The notes under the pieces were generated by a model. That model was given only the letters and a program-made list of their open reading frames with translations, had not been told where the DNA came from and did not search any database. A DNA stretch of 64,000 bases from NCBI GenBank assembly GCA_032207245.1, contig CM063504.1, positions 82,901,344 through 82,965,343 of the forward strand, read 5' to 3'. The stretch comes from Pardosa pseudoannulata. Its lineage: Eukaryota > Arthropoda > Arachnida > Araneae > Lycosidae. The position numbers and the translations under genes were made by a program. Below are positions 10,434 through 22,424 of this stretch, piece by piece; position 1 is the first letter of the stretch, and each line of letters opens with the position of its first letter.

Positions 10434-11974
10434 CAGTGGCGTACGCAGAATATTTCAAAGGGCGGGGGGGAGGTTCGCCGTACGATGGCTGATTGGTTAG
10501 GGTGCTGGTATTCGGTTCCGGAGTTCGTGGGTTCGAATCCAACTGTTGCATGTATGTTCGAAACCGTTCAGAATCGGCTTTAAGCTGTAGGTCCCGGTCT
10601 CATTAGCTCTCGTGTTGCAAAAAGTAGACAGTAGCACTTCAAACCAAACCAATCAAGGGGGGAGGGGTTCATAATTTTCTGAAACTACTAAAAGAAATTC
10701 GAATATATAATAAAGCACTATTATTTCCCTAATTTACACATTTAGACAATTTTGACTTTTTATTTAGACAACATTTTTTAGTTAAATTTTGATTTGATTT
10801 TTTAAGTTTAAGAACATAATTTTTTTTTATAATAAGAGGTAAAATATTTTATTTTTATTAAAAAGTAAGAATTAATCAAGTCAGAAAAACTACTCACAAT
10901 GTAACATCTACCTAAATAATAACCGTATAAATGTGAATATTCTATAGAAAACCAATGAATTTGACCAAAAAAAATAAGAAAATATAACTTACCAATAAAT
11001 AGAAAAATAAACCAGTATACAAACACACTAAAAATTTTTTGATTTATACAGTACGCAGAGGGCGTAATTTTCTGAAACTACTAAAATCTACTTATTTTTA
11101 TTAAAAAATAGAAATTAATCTAGCCGGAAAAAACTACTCATAATGTAACATCTACCTAAATAATAAACGTATAAATGTGAATATTCTATAGAAAACCAAT
11201 GAATTTGACCAAAAAAAATAAGAAAAAATAACTTACCAATAAATAGGGAATTAAACCAGTATACAAACACACTAAAAATTTTTTGACTTATACAGTACGC
11301 AGAGGGCGTAATTTTCTGAAACTACTAAAATCTACTTATTTTTATTAAAAAATAGAAATTAATCTAGCCGGAAAAAACTACTCATAATGTAACATCTACC
11401 TAAATAATAAACGTATAAATGTGAATATTCTATAGAAAACCAATGAATTTGACCAAAAAAATAACTTACCTTCAAATAGGGAATTAAACCAGTATACAAA
11501 CACACTAAAAATTTTTTGATTTATACAGTACGCAGAGGGCGTAATTTTCTGAAACTACTAAAATCTACTTATTTTTATTAAAAAATAGAAATTAATCTAG
11601 CCGGAAAAAACTACTCATAATGTAACATCTACCTAAATAATAAACGTATAAATGTGAATATTCTATAGAAAACCAATGAATTCGACCAAAAAATAAGCAA
11701 AAATAACCAACAAATAGGGAATTAAACCAGTATACAAACATGCTAAAAATTTTTTCGGTTTATACAGTACGCAGAGGGCGTAATTTTCTGAAACTACTAA
11801 AATCTACTTATTTTTATTAAAAAATAGAAATTAATCTAGCCGGAAAAAACTACTCATAATGTAACATCTACCTAAATAATAAACGTATAAATGTGAATAT
11901 TCTATAGAAAACCAATGAATTTGACGCAGGGGGGTTTAAAACCCTTAAACCCCCTCCCCTTGCGTACGCCCCTG
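10434..11974. mobile_element. hAT-type element filled with ~240-bp tandem repeats
   Basis: The left end reads CAGTGGCGTACGC and the right end GCGTACGCCCCTG, forming inverted termini. They are flanked by ATTTCATT (10426-10433) and ATCTCACT (11975-11982), which agree at 6 of 8 positions, as expected of an old 8-base hAT target duplication. Inside are about four near-identical ~240-bp units from 11045 on, plus a diverged first unit at 10680-11040. Each unit restarts with cagtacgcagagggcg, a copy of the element's own left end. No transposase is present. Confidence 0.75.
10484..10651 (+). mobile_element. tRNA-derived SINE (CCAAA-tail family), copy 2
   Basis: The tRNA-like head with A-box-like tggctgattgg and B-box ggttcgaatcc is at the left, and the tail ccaaaccaatc at the right. 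It sits inside the G-rich left end of the hAT-type element. Related ggggagg..ttc words occur on both sides, so it inserted after that element arrived. Confidence 0.85.
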
Positions 11975-11982
11975 ATCTCACT

Positions 11983-12650
11983 ATATTGCTTACGTTAAAA
12001 GTAGGCTGTCATACAGATAAATCATAAGAGTAGCTGTTATATTTTCATCATAACTTTGAAATTACAAACATTTTCATGCGGTTTATTTTAAAATGAGCAG
12101 AAACTCTTATAATCTTAAAAAAAGAATGTTTCGAAAGTTAAATGGTCGAAAAATTAACAGAAACTAACTTTTCCAGTGGCATTTTTAAAAATTTGAAAAC
12201 TACTTTTCAAGAGGAATTTCACCACCTATAAATAGGAATATATCAAGACTGGTAAAAACGGATATTTTAAGTTTCAAAATTAAACATTCTTTGTACGTTC
12301 ACACAGGCGTAACACTGAAACTGGTCAAAATTGAGTCATAATAAGTATATCCGTTGAAATATGAGTACTAAAATTTATCGTTATTACAATACATTATAAT
12401 TTGTACAAGGAAATAAAAATACTTACACAATTATTTAATAAGAATTAAGAGAAATACCTTATGATAGCTCTCCTATTTACAAGAAATCATCAAAGTTGTC
12501 TTAAATATGGAAGCAACCCACCAGTTGAAACACCGTAGAACTTGTTTAATATGCAACTATCTCGCTCTTTCTCTCTTCATCATTTAGCTGACACGAAATC
12601 CTTTTAGCCAGTATAAACATCTACAAGATCTTAAGAATGTTTAGAGGAAA
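11983..12650. other. AT-rich sequence, no gene seen
   Basis: A phrase near 12300-12345 (taacactgaaactggtcaaaa) also occurs at 1391-1410, indicating a dispersed repeat. No coding evidence was found. Confidence 0.45.
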
Positions 12651-12659
12651 TATTTTGCT

Positions 12660-12990
12660 AACTTTCTATTATTCTTTTTATTTAGCATTTAGTGTTCTTT
12701 GACACGGAATGTGTTATTCCAGATTTACCATTATTATCATTTTCCTTTCTTTCTTTTCGAAAATCAATGTTTTGCGGTTTGGGTCAAGCCCATAGCTGCT
12801 TAAGCATGACCGAAAGAACTTCCGTGAATAAGTTTTTTGAAGAACGAAAGAAAAACACAGAAATTTTCAAAAATAATAATAACAAAAAAATTGCTGCATA
12901 CGAAATCTGTATGGAAACATGAGTGTAACCTTGAAACTGGTATTACCCAGATTAGATGGAGAGTTGAGGGCTGAGAGTAGCTTAATGATT
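12660..12990. repeat. Dispersed repeat shared with 16790-17080
   Basis: Ordered matches to 16790-17080 include ggaatg.gttattccagattt, ttgcggtttgggtca, gcatacgaaat and ccttgaaactggtatt.cccagat. Both copies have diverged by substitutions and small gaps. The family is unidentified. The plus frame at 12692-12922 is probably not a gene. Confidence 0.6.
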
Positions 12991-13146
12991 ACCAATTAAT
13001 GTTTGAAACCGAGTGATGTCAAAACTTCTCTTCGTCCGCTGGTCACCTTATCTTTTACAAAACATTTCAGAGGTCAAGGAAGAGAAGAACTAAAAAAGGC
13101 AATTTTGTTAGAAATTACTTTATTCAATTCCTACTATTACTTTATA

Positions 13147-14384
13147 CAGTGGACTCTGCTTAATGTGATCGCGGTTAATGTTATCAATCGCTTATTTTTA
13201 TCGAAATCACTTGATCCCGATTTTCTTTATTCATTTGTATGTTAAAATTATTGTACTGTTTGTGGGTAATTCCTACTATTAGTTTATACAGTGGACTCTG
13301 CTATTAGTTTAACAGCTTAATGTGATCGCGGTTAATGTTATCAATCGCTTATTGTTATTGTTATCACTTGGTCCCGATTTTTTTTATTCATTTGATGGAG
13401 AGTTGAGGGCTAAGCTTAATTAAACGTTGATAGCTTAATGCTTACCAATTAATGTTTGAAACCTAGTGATGTCCAAACTTCTATTCGTCCGCTGATCACC
13501 TTATCTTTTACTTTTTATTATTTCAGAGGCCAAAGAAGGGAAGATATAAAAAAGGCAATTTTGTTAGTAATTACTTTATTCAATTCCTACTATTAGTTTA
13601 TACAGTGGACTCTGCTTAATGTGATCGCGGTTAATGTTATCAATCGCTTATTGTTATCGAAATCACTTGGTCCCGATTTTCTTTATTCATTTGTATGTTA
13701 AAATTATCGTTTTATGTGATCGTTACATCGGTTAATGCTATCAATTTTCGAACCTCATTTTAACTGGCAAAGGAATATTCACAATGTATTCAGATGGAAA
13801 CCATCCTTTTTTTTCCTTCCCTGTTGTTTGACTTTTTTTCCTCTTGCACCTAGGGAAATGGTGAATGAACAAAGAAGTTGGATATTACACGTTCCTGAAA
13901 TTTTTAGAAATACTCACACCCTACTGGTGGTCAGTGGTTGTTAGATAAGCAGAAGGCAACACATTCTTATCGGAACTGAGAAGGAACGTATTCATATTTT
14001 ATGCCTTGCTAGCTTACATGCAGCTTGTCGATATGGAAGCCAGAAAACGAAATGATTTACGTTAAAACAAAAGATCGAAATTTTAAATCGTTATGACAGA
14101 TTGATTATGATTACAAACACTTTATCAATGTGTTCTTAGTAAAGATTGTAGACAGTCAACAATTGATCAATTTTTTTAATTATGCATATAATTCTTATGT
14201 TTTAAAGGATAATATACATAAATGCAGGATAATATAAGGTCATTTTGTTTTGAAATTTAGTACGTGTGAATTAAAGGAGGGGGGTGTAAGTTTATCTAAT
14301 TTTGCATATTGTTTATTTTATCAATCGGTTATTGTTATCAAAATCATGGTGCCCCAAACTGATCACATTAAGCTTAATCCACTG
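13147..14384 (+). mobile_element. Tigger/pogo deletion derivative, copy 1
   Basis: The left terminus is CAGTGGACTCTGCTTAATG and the right terminus ends CATTAAGCTTAATCCACTG, with TA on both sides as for Tc1/mariner elements. The left end is repeated at 13289 and 13603 together with about 300 bases of adjoining sequence, so the element has internal duplications. At 14043-14100 a broken plus frame reads close to KRNDL then LKQKIEILNRYD. This is the start of the CENP-B/psq-type helix-turn-helix of Tigger transposases. The catalytic DDE part is absent. Confidence 0.72.
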
Positions 14385-14386
14385 TA

Positions 14387-15367
14387 CTTTCCCTATATAT
14401 ATATATGTAATATTAAAATCCCTTATTTATATATTTTAATATTAAATTAAACACTTCTGTACATAAATTACGTTAGGGTTTGCGCGATAATTCTGATTTT
14501 TCCCATCCAGATACACTATAGACTTAATTCAGCCTCTGTCTGTACTACTTTAGCCAATAGTAAACGCGTTCTCTTTAAACATGGGTATTTTTTATCACTT
14601 GATTAAAGGTGCTTAGGGATTATTCGTAGTATTTTTACCTGGGAAATCCCTACTTAAAAAGTGTGTGTGCACGATGTTCTAAAACTTTTTGGCTATTGTA
14701 TGGATTTACTGTATCGATCACCCGAAATAAAACGTGTTGTGCTTATGGATGAATCTCGCCCATCTTACATACATACATTTATATATCTTGTTCAAATTTT
14801 CAATTGTTAATAAAATTCTTTTTATTCATCCACTCAAGTTCAAATACGTTTTTTTTTTAAACTTGTAGTGAATAACACTTGATGTTAATACAGTTTTTTC
14901 AAATATTAATTCATTAATTTAATTTAACTAATTAATTTTAATTTTATCAGAAGGCTCTTGGCGCGAATCTTCTGATTTCGCCAATGCGTAGCTATTTAAT
15001 TTACAGTAAACCTAAGAATCGGAATTTGAAATGATTACACGAGATTAATTTTTTTCTTATTTAACATGTAATCATATTATTGTAATCATATCCCCTATAC
15101 AATAATAGCCTAAGTTATCTGTCAGTCTGTCCTCGAATTTATGAAGCGGTTGGACCTGGAATGGATAGAGGCATCCATAGTTAGAAAAATTCAAATCGAG
15201 TAATGTTTATCTTCTCCTAAACTATCTATCCGATTCTAAAATAAATTGGTATAAATAGGCTTTATATCACAGCGAAAATTACTGTTGCCTTTAAATCATT
15301 CGAAATCCATCCTTTCCCCCCGTTTTTGAGCTTTTAATGCCATTATTTCAACTCCTATTTTCCCCGG
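14387..15367. other. AT-rich sequence, no gene seen
   Basis: No recognisable coding or structured element. Short phrases near 15120-15200 (tgaatggatagaggcat type) resemble 1790-1830 and may be old repeat. Confidence 0.4.
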
Positions 15368-15371
15368 TTAA

Positions 15372-15905
15372 CCCTTTAGTGGACAGTGGTTTCGCAGGGA
15401 AACCTCCTGTTAAACATTTTTTTCTCTATTTTTTTGAGAAATATGAATGGTTTTTTTCAGTTTTTTTATGTTTTTGACATTTAAAATTTACAATAAATGA
15501 CAGTACTATACTTAATTTATTTTTTTCTTTTGAAATATATGTATTTAAACTTGATGTACCTGGAAAGTTAGTAATTCGATATTTTCACGTATGACCCCAA
15601 GTAAAAATATCTATTGAAACAACACTTATAAATTGTTAAACTATTTATTTATTATATTTTTTAAGAACACTTATTTATTGTTCTTCCAATATAATTAAAA
15701 TTTTTAAAAGTATTATGTTTATGCTGTACAAGGGGGTGGGTTTGTCAGTTAAGCCCTTCAATTCCTCCTACGGTATTCTCTAATGCAAACCTAAGGATTG
15801 TAAAGAAAAATTTTAATGCATTTTGCATTTATAAGGTTCATAGGTAATATTTATAAACTAATTTCATTAAATTCTAAAGAGTTTATATAGGTGACCTTTA
15901 AAGGG
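15372..15905. mobile_element. piggyBac-type MITE (534 bp)
   Basis: TTAA at 15368-15371 and 15906-15909 flanks ends reading CCCTTTAGTGG on the left and CCTTTAAAGGG on the right. These fit the CCCTT-type termini and TTAA target of piggyBac elements. It encodes no transposase and is non-autonomous. Confidence 0.75.
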
Positions 15906-16570
15906 TTAAGAGCAGGCGATTAAATTTATCAATTTATGCCATAATAAATCGTAAAAACAACATTTATTTTTACCATTATGACGTCATTCCTTTAACCATC
16001 TCATTTAATCACTTCTTATTTTAAATTATTTAAATTATTTAAATTATGCATTATTTTCATGCTTTTTATCATTGAACTTAGATATTACGTAAATAATAAA
16101 GCGATTTCATGCAGTAGGGTACATATGAAATTATGACAATTCTGGCTTTAGTTTCAAACGGAAGAGCATTTTATTGCTTGCCTATTGGCTGTTGTAAATA
16201 TGAAAATGAATGGAATGGGCATTATAGTAGTTCATAACGTTGCGCGAAATTGCTTTATTTTCTTTTATATTTCACTTAAATCGTAGATTAGGTACATATG
16301 TGATAATTTTAAATTTAATCATCGATTATTTTTTGTTGCAAGATAATTCTCAGCCAAAAAACAAATTAATTTTTACCTGCATCATAAGATACTTTACAAC
16401 TTTGAAAAATTAAAAATTTTACTGATCCCGTCATATGACGGGCTATATGCTAGTTATTTAATAAAACGTAACTAAAATAAATTTTTTCTTTTTGACCTCA
16501 GTTGGAATTGACTTCAAATATTTTTTTTATATATATTATTTGTTTTTTTAATTAATTGATAATATTTAAA

Positions 16571-16750
16571 TGTTTGGTTTGGTTTGGAACGTTATGGTCT
16601 TTTTTCCCACTACACCAGATTTAGTGATACCTGGACCTACATCTCAAAGCCGATTCCGAAAGGTTACGAATATCCATGATGGTAGTGAGATTCGAAACCA
16701 CAAATCCCGATACCAAAAAACAGTAACCTGCCCATTTGGTCTTTGCTCAC
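16571..16750 (-). mobile_element. tRNA-derived SINE, copy 3 (diverged)
   Basis: The tail tttggtttggtttgga is at the left. The reversed B box is diverged (attcgaaacc) and the head ends near ggtctttgctc. Copies of the shared body phrases (agccgattccgaa, cgaatatccatg) confirm the family. Confidence 0.75.
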
Positions 16751-16789
16751 ATAATAATTCCAAGAAATATTTTCCTAATTCTCTCTTTT

Positions 16790-17080
16790 CATTTCTTCTT
16801 TTCATTTGACATATAATGTTCTTAGAAACGGAATGCATTATTTCAGATTTGTAAATTACCCCTTTTCTTCTATTTTATTGTTATCATTTTCTCTTCGTTC
16901 GTTTCGAAAATGAACGCTTTGCGGTTTGGGTCATCCGTGACTTTGTTTCTTGAAGAAGGAAACCTGCTCAGAAATATTTAGTAAACAATAAAAACATTTG
17001 CATACGAAATGTGTACGGAAAAGCATGATGAGACCTTGAAACTGGTATTGCCCAGATCAGATGATGAGTTGACATTTAGG
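16790..17080. repeat. Dispersed repeat shared with 12660-12990
   Basis: Second, diverged copy of the unidentified repeat described at 12660-12990, in the same orientation. Confidence 0.6.
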
Positions 17081-17178
17081 TATAAACTACATATTAAACA
17101 CTTAATGACTAGCAATTATTGCTTGAAGCTTTACCGGTAATTTTCGCTTCTGAAAATGAAAAAAAGAAAAGCGTTCAA

Positions 17179-17640
17179 GAATTAAAATTTACACCTGAAC
17201 TGAATATAAACCGTATTGCACAGCTTTTGAAGAATCAACCAAGGTCTAATTTAAGGCAATAGTAAATGCGAAATCAAAAGAAGAAAGTAACCAAGCAAGT
17301 ACAATTCACACCTTAACTCAATATAAACAGTATTGCACAGTTTTTAAAGAATCGTCCAGGTTTGAATTTAAGGCAATAGTAAATGCGAAGTCAAAAAAAG
17401 AAAGTAACCAAGAAAGTAAAATTCATACCTTAACTGAATATAAACAGTATTGCACAGCTTTTAAAGAATCAACCAGGGTTGAATTTAAGGCAATAATAAA
17501 TGCGAAATCAAAAGAAGAAAGTAACCAAGCAAGTAAAATTCACATCTTAACTGAATATAAACAGTATTGCACAGCTTTTAAATAATCAACCAAGGTCTAA
17601 TTTAAGGCAATAGTAAATGCGAAGTCAAAAGAAGAAGTAC
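17179..17640 (+). repeat. Four tandem ~117-bp units with coding-like core
   Basis: Units begin near 17181, 17297, 17414 and 17531. Each keeps a phrase around ctgaatataaac.gtattgcacag that translates to LNINRIAQLLKNQP and then reaches a stop. The period is a multiple of three (39 codons), but in-frame stops are present in every unit. It looks like a relic of coding sequence amplified after death, and I do not recognise the protein. Confidence 0.65.
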
Positions 17641-18143
17641 CCGGCTTCCCTATAAAAAACTACCTGGAAAATTGGAAATCCAGGGCTAAACGAAGGGCTG
17701 CTTGTTATCGTATTCCGCAGAAAGCTACGACCCATCCAGGGCTGTTATGCCACTAAAGAAGGAGGAAAAAACTTACAGATAGCCGAAATTTGACTGAAAA
17801 TTCTAGATTAACATTTTATTAAATTGTTAACTATAACAAAGAATAAGAAACGAAAAGATTTTTTTTTAATATTCATGGCTCATGCGGATTTTCAAAAGGG
17901 AAAATTAAGGCGTTTTTAAGGACTTTCAAAGGAATTTCTTTACTTCTTTAACGATTTCCATGAAAAAGGAAATTATGCTTGATATAAACTTACTCAAACT
18001 TATAGTTTTGATTCCCCCTTTAATCACAAAATTTAAATAAAGTTGCTTTTTGTAAATTTTTATAAAATTGTCTCTTATTGCAAGAGAATCTTTAAACAGC
18101 CAACTATTTTATTCAATTCCTACCATTAGTTCACATTCTCCCT

Positions 18144-18264
<121 letters not shown>

Positions 18265-18349
18265 AAACCCGCTTAAGAAGTTTGCCAAAGGTCTATCTGA
18301 TTAAAACTTCTTAAACGAAATCAGGCAATAAGCATTATTTATGCGTATG

Positions 18350-18449
<100 letters not shown>

Positions 18450-18861
18450 TACGGTAAAACCCACTTAAGAAATTTTCTAAGGGAATGGAAAGAGAAACTT
18501 CTTAAACGAAATTAATTTTTTAAAAAACAAAATAATGACATAGATAATGGGGAGAAACTTTTTTCTTTATAAAATAATATAAAAATAATAGGTTTGGTTT
18601 TTCTCAAAAATTTACATTTTTTGCACACTTAAAAAATCAGCTAATAAAGGAAAACAACATAATTACCTTGGAATATCTTTAATTCAGCTAAAAAATTTTG
18701 CTTTAAACACCCAATTTGCCGAAGAATGACGTCATAGATTCATAAAAGAATCCAACAGGTAAATAGACCATACACAGGATAGATCAGGCATGAAAAAACT
18801 AAGAAAGAATTAAATTGAAACTTCATTTTGTGATGAGGCCACACCATCTTTAACCCTGGTA

Positions 18862-20396
18862 CAGTCTGTATCAGTTATATGGTCAGCTCAGCTGTCCAGA
18901 AAAATCAGACCATATAAGCGGGGTGACCTTATATGCGGAACAATACAACCCTATTGTGCATATACCGTGCATTTTTAATCCATAACAGAAGAGCCTTATC
19001 CACTGTGAACTTCCTTTTGTCCGAGCACGCACCAAAACAGCTGATCGTAATACACCTGTACCTGGACAATAGCGTGGCGTCGCAGAGTCGGGGATCTTGA
19101 CAATCGGACTGAATAGACGAATACGCCCCTGATGGATCTCGTTAATGAATGCTCGGGAATTCCGTGAAGAGAGAGCCAGCGAATGAGAATTCAGATAAAA
19201 AGTATAACTGTAACTTTAGCTGGAGTTCTCATGTAACTGGGATCTTAACTGAGAAAAAAACAGTGGCGAAATCGTAACTGAACACCCAGGTATAAAAAGC
19301 CTACCATTTTGCGACTCAGGGCTTTTCGTCGTTTTTTTTTTTCGGAGGTATTTTGACCTCGGGGAGGCTTTCGCCTTTTTTACCAGACAGCTATCTAGTT
19401 CGGGAGATTCGTAAAGTCCGCTCATATAGGGAGCGGCAGAATCTCGATACCGAACGGGGGATAAATTGGGTTTGATTGCAGCCTGAAAAGCCTCCCCATT
19501 TGTAAGAGATTATTAATTCTTTTGTTTTTCTTTCGACTGTGATTGTCGTGAGGAAGTTTTATCGGCAACCATCCTTTGCAGTTCTACATGATTTAGGAAT
19601 TAACTTTCCTTTGTAAATAGCCGTATTTAATCCAGAATTAAAGTGAATTTCCAATTTTATTCTATGACTGTGATCCATTATTCAAGTTACCTCTCATTTG
19701 AGAATATTGAAGGTGTCACACCACATTCTTATAAGGTGATAGGCTCTAACGTTTTCTTTTCTTTCTTGATCACCGATTACAAGACTTTAGGACCAAAGTT
19801 TGGCAGCTAAAATGTTTAATGTCGTCCGAGTAAGCGAATTTTCTTTGGCGGAAGTAGCCTTTGAAAGATTAGATTTTTTAAATTTTTCAATCAATTCATT
19901 TTTAGTAGCAAATGATAAATTCTTTCTTTTCGAAGTCATAATTAAAAAATGAACGTTCTTACTCGTGACGTATGATCCAAATGTGCACCAAAATTTTACT
20001 TTACTTGTTTCGTCTTAACTTCAACTTCAGCAGGGAGAGATAACCTCAACCAATAGACAGACAGATGTCCACCTCTTGTCAGGGGGCAAGAGAGGGGAGA
20101 AACTCCGACGATGAGTCTACACAAACAAGAAAGGGGGAAAGGGGGGAAAATAAAGGTTTGAATTCCGGTCGACTCCGATTTTGCATTGACTTCTTTAAAA
20201 AAACGAAAAGAAAAAAAAACGGAAATTTGTTGAAAACATGAAACTGACCTTAACTCCGGTAACAAGGAAAAGAAAATGACTGTATAAGCGGTGAACTTTA
20301 ACACAAGTTTCCTATTAAGTTAGACGGGATTTCAGAAAACTGACCATATAAGAGGGGTGACCTTATAAGCGGGTGACCATATAGCAGGTACTGACT
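18862..20396 (-). mobile_element. Tigger/pogo deletion derivative, copy 2, with nested LTR
   Basis: Termini CAGTCTGTATCAGTTATATGG (trimmed ends) and ..AGGTACTGACT pair with the copy at 57514-58299, which lies in the opposite orientation. TA flanks both ends. On the minus strand an ATG at 19937-19939 opens MTSKRKNLSFATKNELIEKF. This is the N-terminal helix-turn-helix of a Tigger transposase, and it soon runs into stops. A 717-bp solo LTR interrupts the element at 19004-19720. Without it the element is about 815 bases, close to the sister copy. Confidence 0.82.
19004..19720 (+). mobile_element. Solo LTR (717 bp) nested in the Tigger derivative
   Basis: It begins TGTGAACTTCC and ends GGTGTCACA (TG...CA). 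CCAC on both sides (19000-19003 and 19721-19724) is a 4-base target duplication. The Tigger copy at 58160-58170 shows the uninterrupted site. A TATA-like tataaaaagc at 19291-19300 is placed as in an LTR promoter reading plus. There is no internal coding region, so recombination between two LTRs probably removed the rest. A 4-base duplication suggests a Ty3/Gypsy-type integrase, but that is inference. Confidence 0.82.
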
Positions 20397-21296
20397 TACT
20401 AGGCTTTTACTTTTAAAAATTTCAAATTGAACTTCTGTTAACAATTATTTATTTATTAAAAATTTAGGACTCAACACAAAAGTTAGGGACTTTAAGGGCC
20501 CTTTTTAATGATCACCTAAAATTAAAGATTATTAAGAAGTGTAAAACCCTGCTATTCACCATCTTGTATTGAATATAATTATAACATAACATATAATATT
20601 ATTATTACTAACAATAGCTTCGAAAAAGTTTTTTCAAAGCAAATTATTTGAATTTTACAAAAATTTGATAAACTGCAGGCGAATTTCTATCAGCCCCATT
20701 TCCTTGAAATTTGTCCTCTAATTACCATACAGCAGTGGCCTTCAAACTTTTAAGACTCACGACAGTTTTGCAATTTTATGAACTGATGGAACTCTATATC
20801 TTTCTTTAAAAGTATATGTAAATCAGACATTTATTACGTTTTATGGGTGCTGGTAGTAGTAATGAAAGAGAAAAAATAAAAGATAAAAAAGAAACGTTAC
20901 GCAGCTGAATTTCGATTTTATATAACGCTATTTTTTTAAAAATTTAAATAATGGCATAACTCACGCTTCTCGTGTCACCAACGATGACGTCATCGCGTCT
21001 CTCGACTGAAATTTATGCTTGCATTTATTTATTTGTTTATTTATTTTTTTATACTCAAGCAGTTGAAATCTATCTATGTCATCTTCAGACGCATTTCGTT
21101 TTCTACATTAATCATGTTTCGACATTTCGTTTTTGTTGCAATGCATGTTGAAAACAATTAATCCCATAAATTGGCTGTTCTAAAATGACGTCGAAACGGT
21201 AACATCTGAGCTAGCAAGTTCTGTTACCAGTACAGTCAGGAATAGTTTGTTAGAGCATAATCAGCATAGAATGTTATCCGCTGACACAAAACCTCT
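20397..21296. other. No gene; hAT-like end and a CRE palindrome
   Basis: CAGTGGCCTTCAAACTTTT near 20734 resembles the common CAGTGGTTCTCAAAC hAT terminus. tgacgtca at about 20985-20992 is a perfect CRE palindrome but has no gene attached. No coding frame was recognised. Confidence 0.4.
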
Positions 21297-22265
21297 TTTC
21301 ATAGAGACCAAGATAATTACATGTAACTTGAGTATTTAATACATAACTGCAGTCTGTGTTGCATTTGTTTACACTTTTTAACACTCCTCGCGGCAACTCT
21401 AGAAACATCTCTCGGTACCCCAAGTTCAGCGGAACTCAGTCTGAAGGCAACTGACGTATCTAGGGTTTCCAACAAGGGCGTACACAAGGGGAACCTTGTT
21501 TCATAGAGACCAAGATAATTACATGTAATTGGTGTATTTAATACATAACTGCAGTCTATGTTGCATTTGTTTACACTTTTTAACACTCCTCGAGGCAACT
21601 CTAGGAACATCTCTCGGTACCCCAAGTTCAGCGGAACTCAGTCTGAAGGCAACTGACGTATCCAGGGTTTCCAACAGGGGCGTACGCAAGGGGAAACTTG
21701 TTTCATACATACCAAGATAATTACATGTAATTGGTGTATTTAATACATAACTGCAGTCTATGTTGCATTTGTTTACACTTTTTAACACTCCTCGAGGCAA
21801 CTCTAGGAACATCTCTCGGTACCCCAAGTTCAGCGGAACTCAGTCTGAAGCCAACTGACATATCCAGGGTTTCCAACAGGGGAACCTTGTTTCATAGAGA
21901 CCAAGATAATTACATGTAACTTGCATATTTAATACATAACTGCAGTCTATGTTGCATTTGTTTACACTTTTTAACACTCCTCGAGGCAACTCTAGGAACA
22001 TGTCTCGGTACCCCAAGTTCAGCGGAACTCAGTCTGAAGGCAACTGACGTATCCAGGGTTTCCAACAGGGGCGTACGCAAGGGGAGCCATGTTTTATAGA
22101 GACCAAGATAATTACATGTAACTTGCATATTTAATACATAACTGCAGTCTGTGTTGCATTTGTTTACACTTTTTAACACTCCTCGAGGCAACTCTAGAAA
22201 CATCTCTCTATCCCAGGTTCAGCGGAACTCAGTCTGAAAGCAACTGACGTATCCAGGGTTTCCAA
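21297..22265. repeat. Five-unit 202-bp tandem array
   Basis: The phrase accaagataattacatgtaa recurs at 21307, 21509, 21711, 21900 and 22102. Periods are 202, 202, 189 and 202. Units differ by only a few substitutions. Each of the first four units ends with gtttccaa. In three of them this is followed by a short piece of a hAT-like terminus (CAGGGGCGTACGCAAGGGG or a close variant), while the unit ending near 21890 lacks 13 bases of that piece. The next unit then begins. Several ~100-codon minus frames and ~62-codon plus frames recur through the array, but 202 is not a multiple of three and no domain is recognisable, so I do not call genes. Confidence 0.88.
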
Positions 22266-22416
22266 CAAGGGAGTAAGCAAGGGAGGGGGGTTAGGGGTTT
22301 AACCCCCCCTTGAGCTCAGACAAAATGGCAAAAATAAAAATTTTAGTAGAAATTATGCAGGCTATTATATTTTAGAATTATGACCCCCCCTTGAAAAATT
22401 TTTGCGTACGCCAATG
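22266..22416. mobile_element. hAT MITE (151 bp) with perfect 8-bp target duplication
   Basis: GTTTCCAA occurs at 22258-22265 and 22417-22424. Between them the element starts CAAGGGAGTAAGC and ends GCGTACGCCAATG. G-runs and C-runs inside both termini (gggggg..ttaggggtttaacccccc on the left, accccccc on the right) resemble those of the element at 10434-11974. It is too short to encode a protein. Confidence 0.88.
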
Positions 22417-22424
22417 GTTTCCAA

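Noticed and set aside
20985..20992. Second TGACGTCA palindrome as a promoter
   Set aside because: No gene start or CpG-rich context lies next to it, so it is left as a chance or transposon-derived word.
21317..22203. Repeated ~100-codon minus frames and ~62-codon plus frames
   Set aside because: They come from the 202-bp tandem array. The period is not a multiple of three, so the frames shift between units, and no domain is recognisable.
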